A stretch of DNA of 64,000 nt from the NCBI GenBank assembly GCA_028277605.1, contig JANQFZ010000058.1, positions 24,597-88,596 on the forward strand, read 5' to 3'. Source of the DNA: Vallitaleaceae bacterium (GTDB lineage Bacteria > Bacillota > Clostridia > Lachnospirales > Vallitaleaceae). Positions 53,893 to 63,945 of this stretch are shown one piece after another. Position 1 is the stretch's first letter, and each line of letters starts with the position of its first letter. The notes beneath the pieces are model-generated. The model was not told the origin of the DNA and did not search any database. It worked only from the letters and a program-made list of their open reading frames with translations. The position numbers and the translations under genes are program-made.

Positions 53893-54857
53893 AACTTCGC
53901 TCCTATTTTTAAATTTTTATACTTTACTTGTTGTTTTAATTCCAATATTCTAGTCTTTTTACCCATAATAGTACCTTCTTGTTCAATGGAAGCACTGCTT
54001 GCAGCAACCCCTAAAGTCACCGCCTCAACTAATTCGTTCAATGAATAATCATGGCTATTTAATGCATGTAATGAGTGAGCAATGGCTGCAAGCATTGAAT
54101 CACCTGCACCTACTGTACTTTTAACTTCAACGCATATCGCTTTAAAAATAATACCATTTTCATTAGTCAATAGCACGCACCCTTCTTTCCCTAGAGATAC
54201 AACCACCACCTCAACACCTTTATCAAATAGGACTTCACACTTATCTGCAATAGCATAAGGATCTGTTGTTTTTACATTGAAGTAGCTGGCGAGTTCTTTT
54301 TCATTAGGCTTAATTAGATAGGGCTGTCCTTCAATCCCTTCATAGAGTAATTCACCATCCGCATCAAGAAGAACTTTTACCCCTAGCTTTTTACCAAGCT
54401 CACACCATTTTTTATAGATATTTTTTGTAACCCCCCTTGGAACTGATCCACTTAACACCAAGATATCCTCTTTACATAACACATCTGATAAGTATGCTTC
54501 AATTTTTTCAATCAGCTGCGTTGCAACGATAGGACCAGGTTCATTAATATCCGTAAATTGGTTGTTCGTCTTATCCACCATCTTTGTATTAATTCTAGTT
54601 TCATCCTTACACTTAAATGATTGATATTGGATATTTCCATCAGCTAATAGACTTTCTAGCATTAAACCTGTTCTACCACCTGAGATCGTGATAGCAACAC
54701 TTTCTCCCTCAAGATTTTGAATCATCTTTGTAACATTAATACCTTTTCCTCCTGGATCCGCACGGATAGATTGTACCCTATTGACTGAATTTAACATAAA
54801 ATTATCCACATAGATTGTTTTATCAATTGCAGGATTAAGCGTTACTGTATAAATCAT
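53889..54857 (-). CDS. 1-phosphofructokinase-type PfkB kinase
   Basis: 322 residues of the FruK/LacC branch of the PfkB family: MIYTVTLNPAIDKTIYVDNF at the start, GGKGINVTKMI for the sugar site and VGAGDSM with catalytic Asp near residue 250. Expected reaction: phosphorylation of fructose 1-phosphate or a related ketose 1-phosphate (tagatose, sorbose) to the bisphosphate. Overlaps the SorE-like dehydrogenase gene (ATGA). A fructose-type PTS is not in this operon, so its substrate probably comes from the dehydrogenase. Confidence 0.88.
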   Translation of the reverse strand: MIYTVTLNPAIDKTIYVDNFMLNSVNRVQSIRADPGGKGINVTKMIQNLEGESVAITISGGRTGLMLESLLADGNIQYQSFKCKDETRINTKMVDKTNNQFTDINEPGPIVATQLIEKIEAYLSDVLCKEDILVLSGSVPRGVTKNIYKKWCELGKKLGVKVLLDADGELLYEGIEGQPYLIKPNEKELASYFNVKTTDPYAIADKCEVLFDKGVEVVVVSLGKEGCVLLTNENGIIFKAICVEVKSTVGAGDSMLAAIAHSLHALNSHDYSLNELVEAVTLGVAASSASIEQEGTIMGKKTRILELKQQVKYKNLKIGAKL

Positions 54858-54956
54858 GATTGACCTTCTTTCCTTTATACGTTAGAATTTTTATAATTTT
54901 ACATAATTAATTCAATAGCCTATATATGGACAGAATCATAAATGTAATTATCACAC

Positions 54957-56564
54957 TTATTTGTTAAACATTTTATATATATAATTAACATCATTTGTCA
55001 TCCTTAGTTGTTCTACCTTCTCTTCATCTTCAACAATTTCTGCCAAGTTTGATAAAATCATTAAATGTTCATTTCCCATACCTGCTATACCCACTACGAG
55101 ATAAACCGTATTACCATCAAAGTCAACTCCCTCTGGGAATTGTAAAATACTGATGCCTGTTTGCTTAATTTTTTTCTTGGCTTCACTCACTCCATGAGGA
55201 ATGGCTGTTCCATTTCCAATGTATGTAGATAATTCCTTATCTCGTTGAACCATCGCTTCAATGTAGACCTCTTCAACATATCCTGCTTCATAAAGAATCT
55301 GACCTGCCATTTTGATAGCTTCTACTTTATCCATGGAGGGTAAATTCAATTTTATGTTATCTCTTGTTAGTGTTTCTAACTTTGTAGTTGATACATTATT
55401 TTTGCCTTCAAAGCCTATAGAGGATAAATCACTTTGGTCTAATAGTTTTTCTGTATCCATTACTTGAAGATGCTCTGGTTGTGCTTCTTCTTTTTTTACT
55501 TTCATCTCTTTCATTTTTTTCTTAGCACTTTCAAGGCTTTCATCCTCTGTATTTCTCTTAATTAACAAAGCTGCAACTAGAAACGTCACAACTGTTGATA
55601 CGATAACGCCTAGTAATACTGAGAAAAAGCCACCTTTTGCTGCTAATGCCATAATGACAATGATACTCCCAGGACTTGGTGTTGCTACAAGTCCTCCACC
55701 TAGTAGTGTTACTATCAATACCCCTGAAGCGCCACCTGCGATGGTTGCTAGGATAAGCTTTGGCTGCATCAATATATAGGGAAAATATATTTCATGTATA
55801 CCACCAAGAAAATGAATAATCATGGCTCCTAGGGTGGACTGTTTAACTGTTCCCTTTGTAAAAACATAATAAGCGAGCAAGATGCCAAGCCCAGGTCCCG
55901 GATTAGTCTCAACAAAAAATAAAATGGACTTTCCTGTTTCTGCTGCTTGCTCAATACCTAATGGACTTAGGACACCATGGTTAATCGCATTATTTAAAAA
56001 CAATACCTTCGCTGGTTCAATAATGATGGATGCTATTGGTAATAAGCCTGCCGATACAACACTCTCAACCATTGAGCCAAGAGTAGCACTTAAAACTTCA
56101 ACAACAGGTCCAATACCTAAGTAAGCCATTATTGCTAAAGCACTACCAATGATGCCTGCTGAAAAATTATTGACCAACATTTCAAATCCTGTTGGCACCT
56201 TGTCTTCCAAAAATTTATCTACCTTTTTAATGACAAAGCCAGAAAAAGGTCCCATAATCATAACACCAATAAACATTGGAATATTAGTGCCTATAATAAC
56301 CCCCATAGCTCCTATTGCGCCAAGTACCCCACCTCGAATACCGTAGACAATTTTCCCACCTGTGAACCCAATCAGTAAAGGTAATAAATAGACAATGATT
56401 GGGCTTACCAGTGAAGCTAAGCATTCATTTGGTAACCATCCAGTTGGAATAAATAGTGCTGTGATCAACCCCCATGCAATAAAGGCAGCTATATTAGGCA
56501 TGACCATACCACTTAGGAATCGCCCAAATTTTTGTACTCTATTATTCAGACTTGAATTTTCCAT
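54957..56564 (-). CDS. Mannitol-type PTS protein, IIC fused to IIA, no IIB
   Basis: 535 residues. The membrane IIC domain (about 1-340) is very similar to that of the neighbouring IICB gene (both have [20 protein letters not shown] and [16 protein letters not shown] stretches). After a charged linker (345-410) comes a MtlF/FruA-type IIA domain with the phospho-His in [13 protein letters not shown] near residue 455. The IIB domain with CDAGMGSS is absent. It lies about 220 bases behind the IICB gene and 99 ahead of the kinase gene. It probably gives phosphate to the IIB of its neighbour; the IIC copy may form a heterodimer with it. Confidence 0.88.
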   Translation of the reverse strand: MENSSLNNRVQKFGRFLSGMVMPNIAAFIAWGLITALFIPTGWLPNECLASLVSPIIVYLLPLLIGFTGGKIVYGIRGGVLGAIGAMGVIIGTNIPMFIGVMIMGPFSGFVIKKVDKFLEDKVPTGFEMLVNNFSAGIIGSALAIMAYLGIGPVVEVLSATLGSMVESVVSAGLLPIASIIIEPAKVLFLNNAINHGVLSPLGIEQAAETGKSILFFVETNPGPGLGILLAYYVFTKGTVKQSTLGAMIIHFLGGIHEIYFPYILMQPKLILATIAGGASGVLIVTLLGGGLVATPSPGSIIVIMALAAKGGFFSVLLGVIVSTVVTFLVAALLIKRNTEDESLESAKKKMKEMKVKKEEAQPEHLQVMDTEKLLDQSDLSSIGFEGKNNVSTTKLETLTRDNIKLNLPSMDKVEAIKMAGQILYEAGYVEEVYIEAMVQRDKELSTYIGNGTAIPHGVSEAKKKIKQTGISILQFPEGVDFDGNTVYLVVGIAGMGNEHLMILSNLAEIVEDEEKVEQLRMTNDVNYIYKMFNK

Positions 56565-56785
56565 ACATTTACCTCCATTTACTTATTGGTAGTATAAAGC
56601 TAAGCACTATAAATTAAGCATTCTAACTTTTTAAAATAACAATGACCATCTTTTCTATTTTCATCCAACTCCAAAATCAAAAGGATGATTTAATTACTCA
56701 ACTTTCCCACTTGAAAACAACCTATAAATCCAGTGTTGCGTTAATTACATATTGACTGTTTATTAATACTTTTTTATATTCACTA

Positions 56786-58195
56786 TTATTTCTTCAGTTG
56801 CTCTACCAGCTTATCATAGACATCTGTCATAATGAAGTCATCCAGTGAAATATGTTGCGCATTTGGAGCTGATTGTTTGGCTCTTTGGGTCAGTTGATTA
56901 TGCGTAATAACAATATCTTCATCACCTGCAAGCGCATCAATAGCTGAATTAGTCACTTCAATGTTTAACCCTGCTTTTTTGACTTTATTTCTTAATTTGC
57001 TTGCTCCCATGGCACTTGAACCCATACCAGCATCACAAGCTACAACAATTTTTTTAATTCCTGAGCCCTTTACGACACTTGACTTTTTACCTTTTAAATT
57101 AATCATTTTGTCTTGAGCACTTGTTAGTGCGTCTGCATTTTGTTCACCTTTTTTCTTAACCAATACAGCAGCAACTAAAAAGGAAACAACGGCTGAAATC
57201 AGAACACCTAGTAATACTTGTATTAAGCCTCCTTTTGGTGCCATCGCTATAAGTGCAAAAATACTACCTGGACTTGGCGCTGCCACTAAGCCTGCTCCTG
57301 TAATCACAAAGGTGAAAACACCTGAGGCACCACCAGCAATAACTGCTAAAATTAAGGATGGCTGCATGAGTATGTAAGGGAAGTAAATCTCATGAATACC
57401 TCCAAAGAAGTGAATAATAATAGCTCCAGGTGCTGATTGCTTAATCATGCCTTTAGAGAATACCCAATAAGCTGCAAGAACACCAAGTCCAGGACCTGGG
57501 TTTGTTTCAAGTAAGAAGAAAATAGATTTACCTACTTCAGTTGCTTGCTCTATGCCAAGCGGACTCAGTACCCCATGATTAATAGCATTATTTAAGAATA
57601 ATACTTTTGCTGGTTCAATAAAGATAGACGCTATAGGTAGTAACCCAGTGTTTACAAATGTCTCTACAGCCGAACCTAAAGAATTACTAAGTCCTTCAAC
57701 AACAGGACCGATGCCAATATAAGCAATAAGTGTTAATGCTGCACCTATGATACCCGCTGAGAAATTATTTACAAGCATTTCAAATCCTGTTGGTACTTTT
57801 TTTTCAACTGCTTTATCAAATTTCTTAATAACCCAACCTGCAAGGGGTCCCATAATCATTCCACCAATAAACATAGGTATACTCGTTCCAACGATAACCC
57901 CCATTGTTGCAATAGCACCAAGGACTCCACCACGTATACCATAAACCATACGACCACCCGTGAAACCTATTAATAATGGTAATAAGAAATTAATCATAGG
58001 TCCCACTAATGCCACTAAGTTTTCATTTGGAAGCCAGCCTGTAGGGATAAACAAAGCTGTAATTAATCCCCACGCAATAAATGCGCCAATGTTTGGCATG
58101 ACCATCCCACTTAAGAATCTTCCAAACTTTTGAATTGTCTCTTTTGAGCTTGATTTGTTGCCCTTTTCCCCATAAAGTTTTGCTGATTTTTCCAT
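56786..58195 (-). CDS. mtlA: Mannitol-type PTS protein IICB
   Basis: 469 residues: IIC domain of MtlA type (about 20-350) with [15 protein letters not shown], containing the conserved substrate-site Glu, and a IIB domain with phospho-Cys in [19 protein letters not shown] near residue 386. The IIA domain is missing but is fused to the second IIC protein. It starts the operon IICB, IIC-IIA, kinase, dehydrogenase, HPr. CCTCC-type ribosome-binding site in the 58196-58205 leader. Mannitol is the default guess from the family, but the absence of mtlD and the enzyme set point to another hexitol or ketose. Confidence 0.9.
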   Translation of the reverse strand: MEKSAKLYGEKGNKSSSKETIQKFGRFLSGMVMPNIGAFIAWGLITALFIPTGWLPNENLVALVGPMINFLLPLLIGFTGGRMVYGIRGGVLGAIATMGVIVGTSIPMFIGGMIMGPLAGWVIKKFDKAVEKKVPTGFEMLVNNFSAGIIGAALTLIAYIGIGPVVEGLSNSLGSAVETFVNTGLLPIASIFIEPAKVLFLNNAINHGVLSPLGIEQATEVGKSIFFLLETNPGPGLGVLAAYWVFSKGMIKQSAPGAIIIHFFGGIHEIYFPYILMQPSLILAVIAGGASGVFTFVITGAGLVAAPSPGSIFALIAMAPKGGLIQVLLGVLISAVVSFLVAAVLVKKKGEQNADALTSAQDKMINLKGKKSSVVKGSGIKKIVVACDAGMGSSAMGASKLRNKVKKAGLNIEVTNSAIDALAGDEDIVITHNQLTQRAKQSAPNAQHISLDDFIMTDVYDKLVEQLKK

Positions 58196-58326
58196 ATGTC
58201 CTCCTTAAAATAATCAAAGTTGTTGAAATACCAATCCTTCGTGGCTTTCATGTTTCAAGTTACCTTTGTGTGTATATATTAATATAAAACCATAACAGGG
58301 AAAAAATAAAGCAATACTTCAATCGC

Positions 58327-58351
58327 TTTGTCTGGATTAGTTAATGACAAA
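58327..58351. promoter_or_regulatory. Candidate MtlR operator
   Basis: TTTGTC (58327-58332) and GACAAA (58346-58351) form an inverted repeat with 13 bases between, about 130-155 bases ahead of the IICB start. MtlR sites in other Firmicutes are long inverted repeats with TTG and CAA ends, so this is plausible but unproven. Confidence 0.3.
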
Positions 58352-58420
58352 AAAGAAATGTTTATAAAGCCTTTTGTTTTCCATGTTTTTTTGCCTAAGC
58401 TAAGACGCTATTAAAGGCAT

Positions 58421-58454
58421 AAAAAAAGATGTCACTTGATTAAGATGACATCTT
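58421..58454 (-). terminator. Terminator of mtlR
   Basis: On the minus strand AGATGTCA and TGACATCT form a perfect eight-base stem with an 11-base loop and are followed by seven T residues, about 40 bases after the mtlR stop. It separates mtlR from the PTS operon, which must have its own promoter. Confidence 0.8.
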
Positions 58455-58494
58455 TACCCTAATTATCATAGCTTAGGTCTATGTTCTATTCCTC

Positions 58495-60597
58495 TCACGT
58501 TTCATTTAATACTAAGCTTTCATAGTACTTTTTTAGAATTAAGCTTAACTTACTTTCTATTTGCATTTGGTCGGCTGTTTGAATGACTTTAATGAAGTCT
58601 TCCGTAATAATACTTCTACTAATTTCTGATAAAGTCTCTAACATTTTTTTATTAAGAATCACAGGAGCCACCATGACAACAATATCATTAACTGGTACTT
58701 TTCTTGTGCCCTTTTGAACAAAAATTGTCTCCTCTAGATGAATTATTTTGAGTGCCAACTCTTTTCTTATCTCTGCCCTACAGTGCAGAAGAATCATCCC
58801 CTTCTTACTTAAAATGGTAGATCCTTTTTCTTCTCTTTGGTGAAAGGCCTCATAGAGTAGTCGTTCCTCCTCAATTGATTCACTTAAATCACAGCTCACA
58901 TTTTGTATTAAATCCTTCATTGAACGAAGCTTGCACTCTCTATTATATGAAAAATTATCAAGTAACTTAATGATTATGTCACTATATTCATTAAGAGACA
59001 TGAGTTTTTCCTTAAGATTACTTCTCTTAATGGTTTTAGCCAATGCTGACGTAGGTACTAGTTCATTTAATATTTGGTTAATTTTTATGATATCTTTTGG
59101 CTTCAAAATAGGATCAATGAGTACAAAGGGAATATTCACTTTAGTAAGTGGTACTGTTGTAATTAACAAATCTACTTCTTTTTCATTTATCGACATAATT
59201 TGTTCATCCATAACACTGACTATTTCAGTAATAACAATATTAGGAAAATTCATTTTTAACTGAGCTGTTAAAAATGAAGAGGCACCAATACCATACATAC
59301 AAGCAACAACCACTCTATATTTTTTTATCAATTCTCGATTAGATTTATGTATGACTGCCCCTACATGAGTGGCTAAGTAGGCAATTTCATGGTCAGGCAC
59401 TTCAATATTTTCTTTTTTTTCTACGACTTTTATACTATTTTTTATGGCTTTAAACAGTTTTGGATACATATTTCTGATCTCTTCAACTAAAGGATTTATT
59501 ATATCCAGATCCATTTTAATTCTATAAATAGCAGGACGTAGATGTTTCACCAATCCTATAATGAGCTGCTCATTATCAGATAAATAAATACCTGTTTCAG
59601 CTTCTGTATTTCTGACAAATTCTTTGACTAATTGAATGATCTTAAAATCCTCTATCATAGATACTTTGTTATAAGCCCCCATATCTCTTAACTTAGTCCC
59701 TTTGATATGCATTGTTAAATAAACAAGTTCAATATAGGGCAATTCATTTAATGGATAAAATTCTTTTTGAGATAGATATTCTGTCGCATAAAGAAGTATT
59801 TTATCTTTCTTTAAGGACAGAAAATGTTTATCTTCTATTTCGATCTTACCCCAGAAACGCCTTCTCTTGAGCGTCACACCAAATCTAATGGCTAAAGCAA
59901 TATAGCCATTATCTGCAAATTGGTAGCCCATTTCATTTTCCACAGAAACAATGATTTCACGAATATAACTTAGACTATTTACATCAAGCAACTCCAATAT
60001 GGCAGAATTAATTTTTTTCTCTAAACCAAATAATTCTTCAGAACTGGTTGTCCTTTTTGAAATCACTTGAATTAATTCGTTCATTTGAAAGTGTTCGTAA
60101 ATTAATGCCACTATTGCCTTCCTTTTTGATTTTTCTGTACCATTAATTTGAATGCCTAATCCTGATTTCTTAAGAATAATTAAATGATAATTATTAAACC
60201 AATCTTTCAAACTATCTAGATCATTACCTATTGTACTTTCTGTGACATTTAACAATCCTGTTAAGGCAAATAGCTTTGTTGGTTCATCAAACTGTAATAG
60301 CTTAGCACGTAAAATTATTTTACGTTCCTCAGGCGTATAGATAATCTCACTTTTTGCTTCCACAAGTAGCTGTTTAACCATCTTTCTACTAATGTCTTTT
60401 TCTAAGAATCTTACACCTTTGCCTTTTTTTTTATCAAAAGTCCCACCATTCTTCTCAAACCACTTTTGAATACTATTGAGTTCTCGTAAAATGGTTCTGG
60501 AACTGACCTCTAATTCAGTGGCAATAGATGCAATCGTTATGTAATCATCATTATTCAAAAGTATTTGAATAATTTTTTTCATTCTTGACGTTAGCAT
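58495..60597 (-). CDS. mtlR: MtlR-type PRD-containing transcriptional activator
   Basis: 700 residues. N-terminal winged helix-turn-helix (about 1-60, IASIATELEVSSRTILRELN), a second Mga-like HTH, PRD1 (about 185-290, with MHIKG), PRD2 (about 295-405, with KHLRP and THVGAVIH), a IIB-gat-like domain with Cys in VACMYGIGASSF near residue 425, and a C-terminal IIA domain with LLHCRAEI. Phosphorylation of the PRDs by HPr and of the IIB/IIA modules by the transporter should tune activity. It sits directly upstream of the mannitol-type operon, its likely target. Confidence 0.92.
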   Translation of the reverse strand: MLTSRMKKIIQILLNNDDYITIASIATELEVSSRTILRELNSIQKWFEKNGGTFDKKKGKGVRFLEKDISRKMVKQLLVEAKSEIIYTPEERKIILRAKLLQFDEPTKLFALTGLLNVTESTIGNDLDSLKDWFNNYHLIILKKSGLGIQINGTEKSKRKAIVALIYEHFQMNELIQVISKRTTSSEELFGLEKKINSAILELLDVNSLSYIREIIVSVENEMGYQFADNGYIALAIRFGVTLKRRRFWGKIEIEDKHFLSLKKDKILLYATEYLSQKEFYPLNELPYIELVYLTMHIKGTKLRDMGAYNKVSMIEDFKIIQLVKEFVRNTEAETGIYLSDNEQLIIGLVKHLRPAIYRIKMDLDIINPLVEEIRNMYPKLFKAIKNSIKVVEKKENIEVPDHEIAYLATHVGAVIHKSNRELIKKYRVVVACMYGIGASSFLTAQLKMNFPNIVITEIVSVMDEQIMSINEKEVDLLITTVPLTKVNIPFVLIDPILKPKDIIKINQILNELVPTSALAKTIKRSNLKEKLMSLNEYSDIIIKLLDNFSYNRECKLRSMKDLIQNVSCDLSESIEEERLLYEAFHQREEKGSTILSKKGMILLHCRAEIRKELALKIIHLEETIFVQKGTRKVPVNDIVVMVAPVILNKKMLETLSEISRSIITEDFIKVIQTADQMQIESKLSLILKKYYESLVLNET

Positions 60598-60971
60598 AAA
60601 GACACCTTCTTTCTACCTCAAATTATACTATTATTATATATAATAAGAAACCCGTCTTTACAAATTAACACCATAAAATGTAACCCCTTATCTCACTTTT
60701 TTAGTAACCCACTCATAGGCTTGCTTGGCATTAGTCGTATCATATATGATATTGGAGATATAACCTCTCTAATTTCAGCTTCTCTACAAAATAAAGTAAT
60801 AGATCAATTAGTTTACTATAGAATGCCACTGACAGTTTTTTATAAAATATACGTCACAAATATTAAAAAAGATCGAAAGTTATACATAATAAGAGTAAAT
60901 TGACACATTATTTAGTGGTTGTGTGTACAAAATACACAACCACTTTAAATTCTAGTACTATTTTTTTGTAA
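60598..60971. other. Intergenic region with hairpin
   Basis: About 370 bases between mtlR and the glucose-family IIA gene. It holds the mtlR leader and a strong stem AGTGGTTGTGT/ACACAACCACT at 60914-60944, which probably ends the IIA transcript, though no T tract follows. A 60-codon plus-strand frame inside has no ribosome-binding site and does not look coding. Confidence 0.45.
60914..60944 (-). terminator. Probable terminator of the glucose-family PTS operon
   Basis: Perfect 11-base stem with nine-base loop, 28 bases beyond the IIA stop; the downstream minus-strand tract is AAATAATG, so termination efficiency is doubtful. Confidence 0.5.
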
Positions 60972-61436
60972 TTATTTAAATATTAAAGCTACTTGTGAAG
61001 ATTCTATATGACCTTCATTGATATGAAAGGACTTAATAATGTCCATATTGGTAATTACTACAGGTGTCACCAATGGTTTGTTATGTTTTTTCAGGAGTTC
61101 CAAGTCTACTTCCATCAATGGATCCCCTTTCTTCACTTTCTGACCTGGCACGACTTTAACATCAAAGCCTTCACCATTAAGTTTAACCGTGTCTATACCC
61201 ACATGTATAATTAATTCTAGATCATATTCATCTTTTATTATTATTGCATGCTTTGTCTTAAATACGTCAATAACAACACCATTACAAGGGCTTACCAAAC
61301 TGCCTGACTCTGGTATAACAGCAAAACCGTCTCCCATCATTTTAGCAGCAAATACTTCATCTTCCACTGCTTCCATTGGAATAATGCGCCCTTTTGCTGG
61401 TGATACTAATTCTTTTTTTTTCATTATCTTAAACAA
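60972..61436 (-). CDS. PTS glucose-family IIA protein
   Basis: Soluble EIIA-Glc-like protein of 154 residues. H63 in KTKHAI and the phospho-accepting H78 in LIIHVGIDTVKLNG match the two active-site histidines of the family; SPAKGRIIPMEAVEDEVFA opens the fold. The start is TTG with AAGGAGA about eight bases upstream. It lies 39 bases after the IICB gene and should phosphorylate that IIB domain. Last gene of the antiterminator-controlled operon. Confidence 0.92.
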   Translation of the reverse strand: MFKIMKKKELVSPAKGRIIPMEAVEDEVFAAKMMGDGFAVIPESGSLVSPCNGVVIDVFKTKHAIIIKDEYDLELIIHVGIDTVKLNGEGFDVKVVPGQKVKKGDPLMEVDLELLKKHNKPLVTPVVITNMDIIKSFHINEGHIESSQVALIFK

Positions 61437-61475
61437 TAACGTCTCTCCTTTTCTATCGATGAATCATTTGCAATC

Positions 61476-62840
61476 TTAAATCAATGTTTTCATCTCTTCA
61501 GCAATCGTCTCCGCTTCTGTACCTATTACTATGTGTATATTTTTCCTGTTTGGCTTAATTAATCCTGAGGCTCCAAGCGCTTTAGCCCCTTCTTCAGCTA
61601 CTACGCTGTTATCCTTTAACGTAAGTCTCAATCTTGTGATACACGCATCAATATCAACAATATTTTCTTTGCCTCCAACTAATTCAACATATTTTTTTGC
61701 GACACCCGAAATACCAATTTCATTAATAATTGCCTCGTTTCCTGTCTCATCATCCATACGACCAGGTGTAGGAATATTAAACTTTTTGATTCCCCAACTA
61801 AATATCACAAAATAAATAGCACCATATATAAGCCCTATTGGAAGCAATAAAATCGGTTTAGTCGCAAGATTAAAGTTGACAATATAGTCAATAGCTCCTG
61901 CTGAAAAACCAAATCCATGTTTAATTCCTAATAATTCAACAACTGCCATAGAAACTCCTGTAAGAACAGCGTGAAAAGCATAAAGTACAGGTGCAAGAAA
62001 CATAAACATAAACTCAATAGGTTCTGTAATACCCGTTAAGAAAGATGTAAATGCTACTGAAAATAGCATTCCGCCAACTGAGGCACGATTTGATTTTTTG
62101 GCGGCAAAGTACATTGCTAGTGCCACAGCAGGAAGTCCAAACATCATGACTGGGAAAAAGCCTGTCATAAATTGTCCAGCAGTAGGGTCTCCTGCAAAAA
62201 ATCTACTTAAGTCACCTGTAGCACCCTCATATTCACCAAATGTAAACCATGTTATAGTGTTTAATACGTGGTGAAGACCGGTTGGAATCAAAAGTCTGTT
62301 AAGAAAACCAAAACCAAAGACGCCCACAGAACCTGCATCAATAAGCCAGTAACCTAATGAATCAATTCCTTTTTGAATGGTTGGCCAAATATATCCAAAT
62401 AAAACACCCAACGGAATCATAACAAATGATGTAATAATTGCAATAGATCTTTTCCCTGCAAAAAAGCCTAACCAATCAGGCAATCTAATCTTATAAAACT
62501 TATTATAAATAAGCCCTGCCAAAATACCTGAAATCATACCCGCCAGAACACCCATATTTATGTCTGGATTAATCGTAGTCGCTATACCCGTCATTATCAC
62601 ATATCCTACATAACCAGCAAGTGCTGCAACACCATTATTGTTTTTAGCAAGACCAAATGCTACCCCAATAGCAAATATAACCGCTAGATTAGTAAAAATA
62701 ACTTGACCAGCAGAAGTCATTACGGGGATATCCCAAAGAACGCCGAATCTAAGTAATAAGGCAGCCGCAGGTAATACAGCAACAGGGGTCATCAACGCTT
62801 TCCCAATTTTTTGTAAATATCCAAATCCTTTATTATTCAT
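61476..62840 (-). CDS. PTS glucose-family IICB transporter
   Basis: About 454 residues: IIC domain (about 1-370) with FLTGITEPIEFMFMFLAPVLY and FGFGFLNRLLIPTGLHHVLN, then a IIB domain with phospho-Cys near residue 400 in DACITRLRLTLKD. ATG at 62840 has AGGAGGA six bases ahead and is preferred over an upstream frame start. Glucose, N-acetylglucosamine and maltose-type members look alike at this resolution, so the sugar is open. It is 38 bases behind the antiterminator gene and pairs with the IIA gene downstream. Confidence 0.92.
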   Translation of the reverse strand: MNNKGFGYLQKIGKALMTPVAVLPAAALLLRFGVLWDIPVMTSAGQVIFTNLAVIFAIGVAFGLAKNNNGVAALAGYVGYVIMTGIATTINPDINMGVLAGMISGILAGLIYNKFYKIRLPDWLGFFAGKRSIAIITSFVMIPLGVLFGYIWPTIQKGIDSLGYWLIDAGSVGVFGFGFLNRLLIPTGLHHVLNTITWFTFGEYEGATGDLSRFFAGDPTAGQFMTGFFPVMMFGLPAVALAMYFAAKKSNRASVGGMLFSVAFTSFLTGITEPIEFMFMFLAPVLYAFHAVLTGVSMAVVELLGIKHGFGFSAGAIDYIVNFNLATKPILLLPIGLIYGAIYFVIFSWGIKKFNIPTPGRMDDETGNEAIINEIGISGVAKKYVELVGGKENIVDIDACITRLRLTLKDNSVVAEEGAKALGASGLIKPNRKNIHIVIGTEAETIAEEMKTLI

Positions 62841-62878
62841 ATAAATCCTCCTAAAAATACTTGAACACATGTCGATAA

Positions 62879-63736
62879 TTATTTATGAGCATCCTTCATA
62901 CTTAACATTCGTTCTATATGTAATGCAAGATAAAACTTATCTGAAGTACTTAACGCTTTGTTCTCACTTACTAAATGGTTCTCAATGCTATGTGCAATTT
63001 TATATGCTCTGCTACACTCTTTTCTAACAACATTCATAATATCTGTGCTTGGAAGAATCTCACCTCGGTCAATTCTAAGTAGCATTGCCCTCATATGAGA
63101 CAGTAATCTATTTTTTTCTGATGGATGTTTGTTAAAATCTATTTTGACCTTATCTTCTATTAGTTCCGTTAATTGTTGTATAATCTTTGTATTTCTTAGA
63201 GTATCCGTTACCACCACATGCTCTTTAGCCGCATATAAGTGCATCGCAATGAATCCAACTTCATCCGATGTAATATCCACTTGAAAACGATCATAGATTT
63301 TTGCCCTTGCAATCTCTCCAATAGCATATTCTTCAGGATAAAGTTGTTGGATTTCATAAACAAAAGGATTCTCAATCTTTATACCTTTACGTATTTTTTC
63401 AATTGCAAAGCTTATATGATCAACAACTACTATGAAACTACGATCACTAAGGTTGCCCAGACGCTTTTCTGCCAACAGTAATATTTCTGTACAAATCTCT
63501 ACTATATCACCATTAGTTTTCTTAAGCATCACTAAATAGCTTTCTCTTATGGATTCGCTATCACCAGCTTTGAAAGATTTTTCTATATGTAAATCATCCG
63601 TATCAATCATTTGATTCTTTTTTCGCCCAAACCCAAGACCTTTACCAATCAAAACCATTTCCATAGTGGTTTCGACCTCTTCAGTCAATAATACATTATT
63701 GTTCATGACACTTAATATTTTGTAACGTTGATTCAT
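62879..63736 (-). CDS. BglG/GlcT-family transcription antiterminator
   Basis: About 285 residues: N-terminal co-antiterminator RNA-binding domain (about 1-55, YKILSVMNNNVLLTEE then LIGKGLGFGRKK), PRD1 (about 70-170) with VVDHISFAIEK and PRD2 with GFIAMHLYAAKE and LHIERML, whose His residues are phosphorylated by HPr or IIB. ATG at 63736 is preferred over an upstream frame start. Its leader holds a RAT sequence overlapping a terminator, so it should control its own operon (antiterminator, IICB, IIA) in response to sugar. Confidence 0.93.
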   Translation of the reverse strand: MNQRYKILSVMNNNVLLTEEVETTMEMVLIGKGLGFGRKKNQMIDTDDLHIEKSFKAGDSESIRESYLVMLKKTNGDIVEICTEILLLAEKRLGNLSDRSFIVVVDHISFAIEKIRKGIKIENPFVYEIQQLYPEEYAIGEIARAKIYDRFQVDITSDEVGFIAMHLYAAKEHVVVTDTLRNTKIIQQLTELIEDKVKIDFNKHPSEKNRLLSHMRAMLLRIDRGEILPSTDIMNVVRKECSRAYKIAHSIENHLVSENKALSTSDKFYLALHIERMLSMKDAHK

Positions 63737-63804
63737 AACATTACTCCTTGCGCGCATTATGTCTTTACAACTTACGTCTTATATGACCCATTAGTAAAAC
63801 AACG

Positions 63805-63875
63805 CAAAAAAAGCATAAACAGCGTAATATTAAGACTTATAGCTATAAGCCCATATTGAATACTAAGTTTATGCC
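63805..63875 (-). terminator. Regulated terminator in the antiterminator operon leader
   Basis: GGCATAAAC (63867-63875) pairs with GTTTATGC (63813-63820) on the minus strand, followed by seven T residues. The inner part has a further stem around CTTATAGCTATAAG. The left arm is shared with the RAT element, so RAT formation excludes the terminator. Confidence 0.85.
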
Positions 63876-63893
63876 TGACGAATCAGTAACACA
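63867..63893 (-). promoter_or_regulatory. RAT ribonucleic antiterminator element
   Basis: The minus-strand leader reads GTTACTGATTCGTCAGG followed by CATAAAC, close to the GlcT RAT core. It begins about 18 bases after the predicted transcription start and overlaps the left arm of the terminator. Binding by the adjacent BglG/GlcT-type protein is inferred. Confidence 0.85.
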
Positions 63894-63916
63894 CTTACAT
63901 TAATTTACTTTGAATC

Positions 63917-63945
63917 ATTATAGCACCATTTAGTAGTTTTGTCAA
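63917..63945 (-). promoter_or_regulatory. Consensus sigma-A promoter of the antiterminator operon
   Basis: TTGACA (63940-63945), exactly 17 bases, TATAAT (63917-63922): both hexamers are perfect. Such a strong promoter fits control by premature termination rather than by activation. Confidence 0.9.

Noticed and set aside
60721..60903. 60-codon plus-strand open frame between mtlR and the IIA gene
   Set aside because: No ribosome-binding site, no recognisable motif, composition like the surrounding non-coding DNA.
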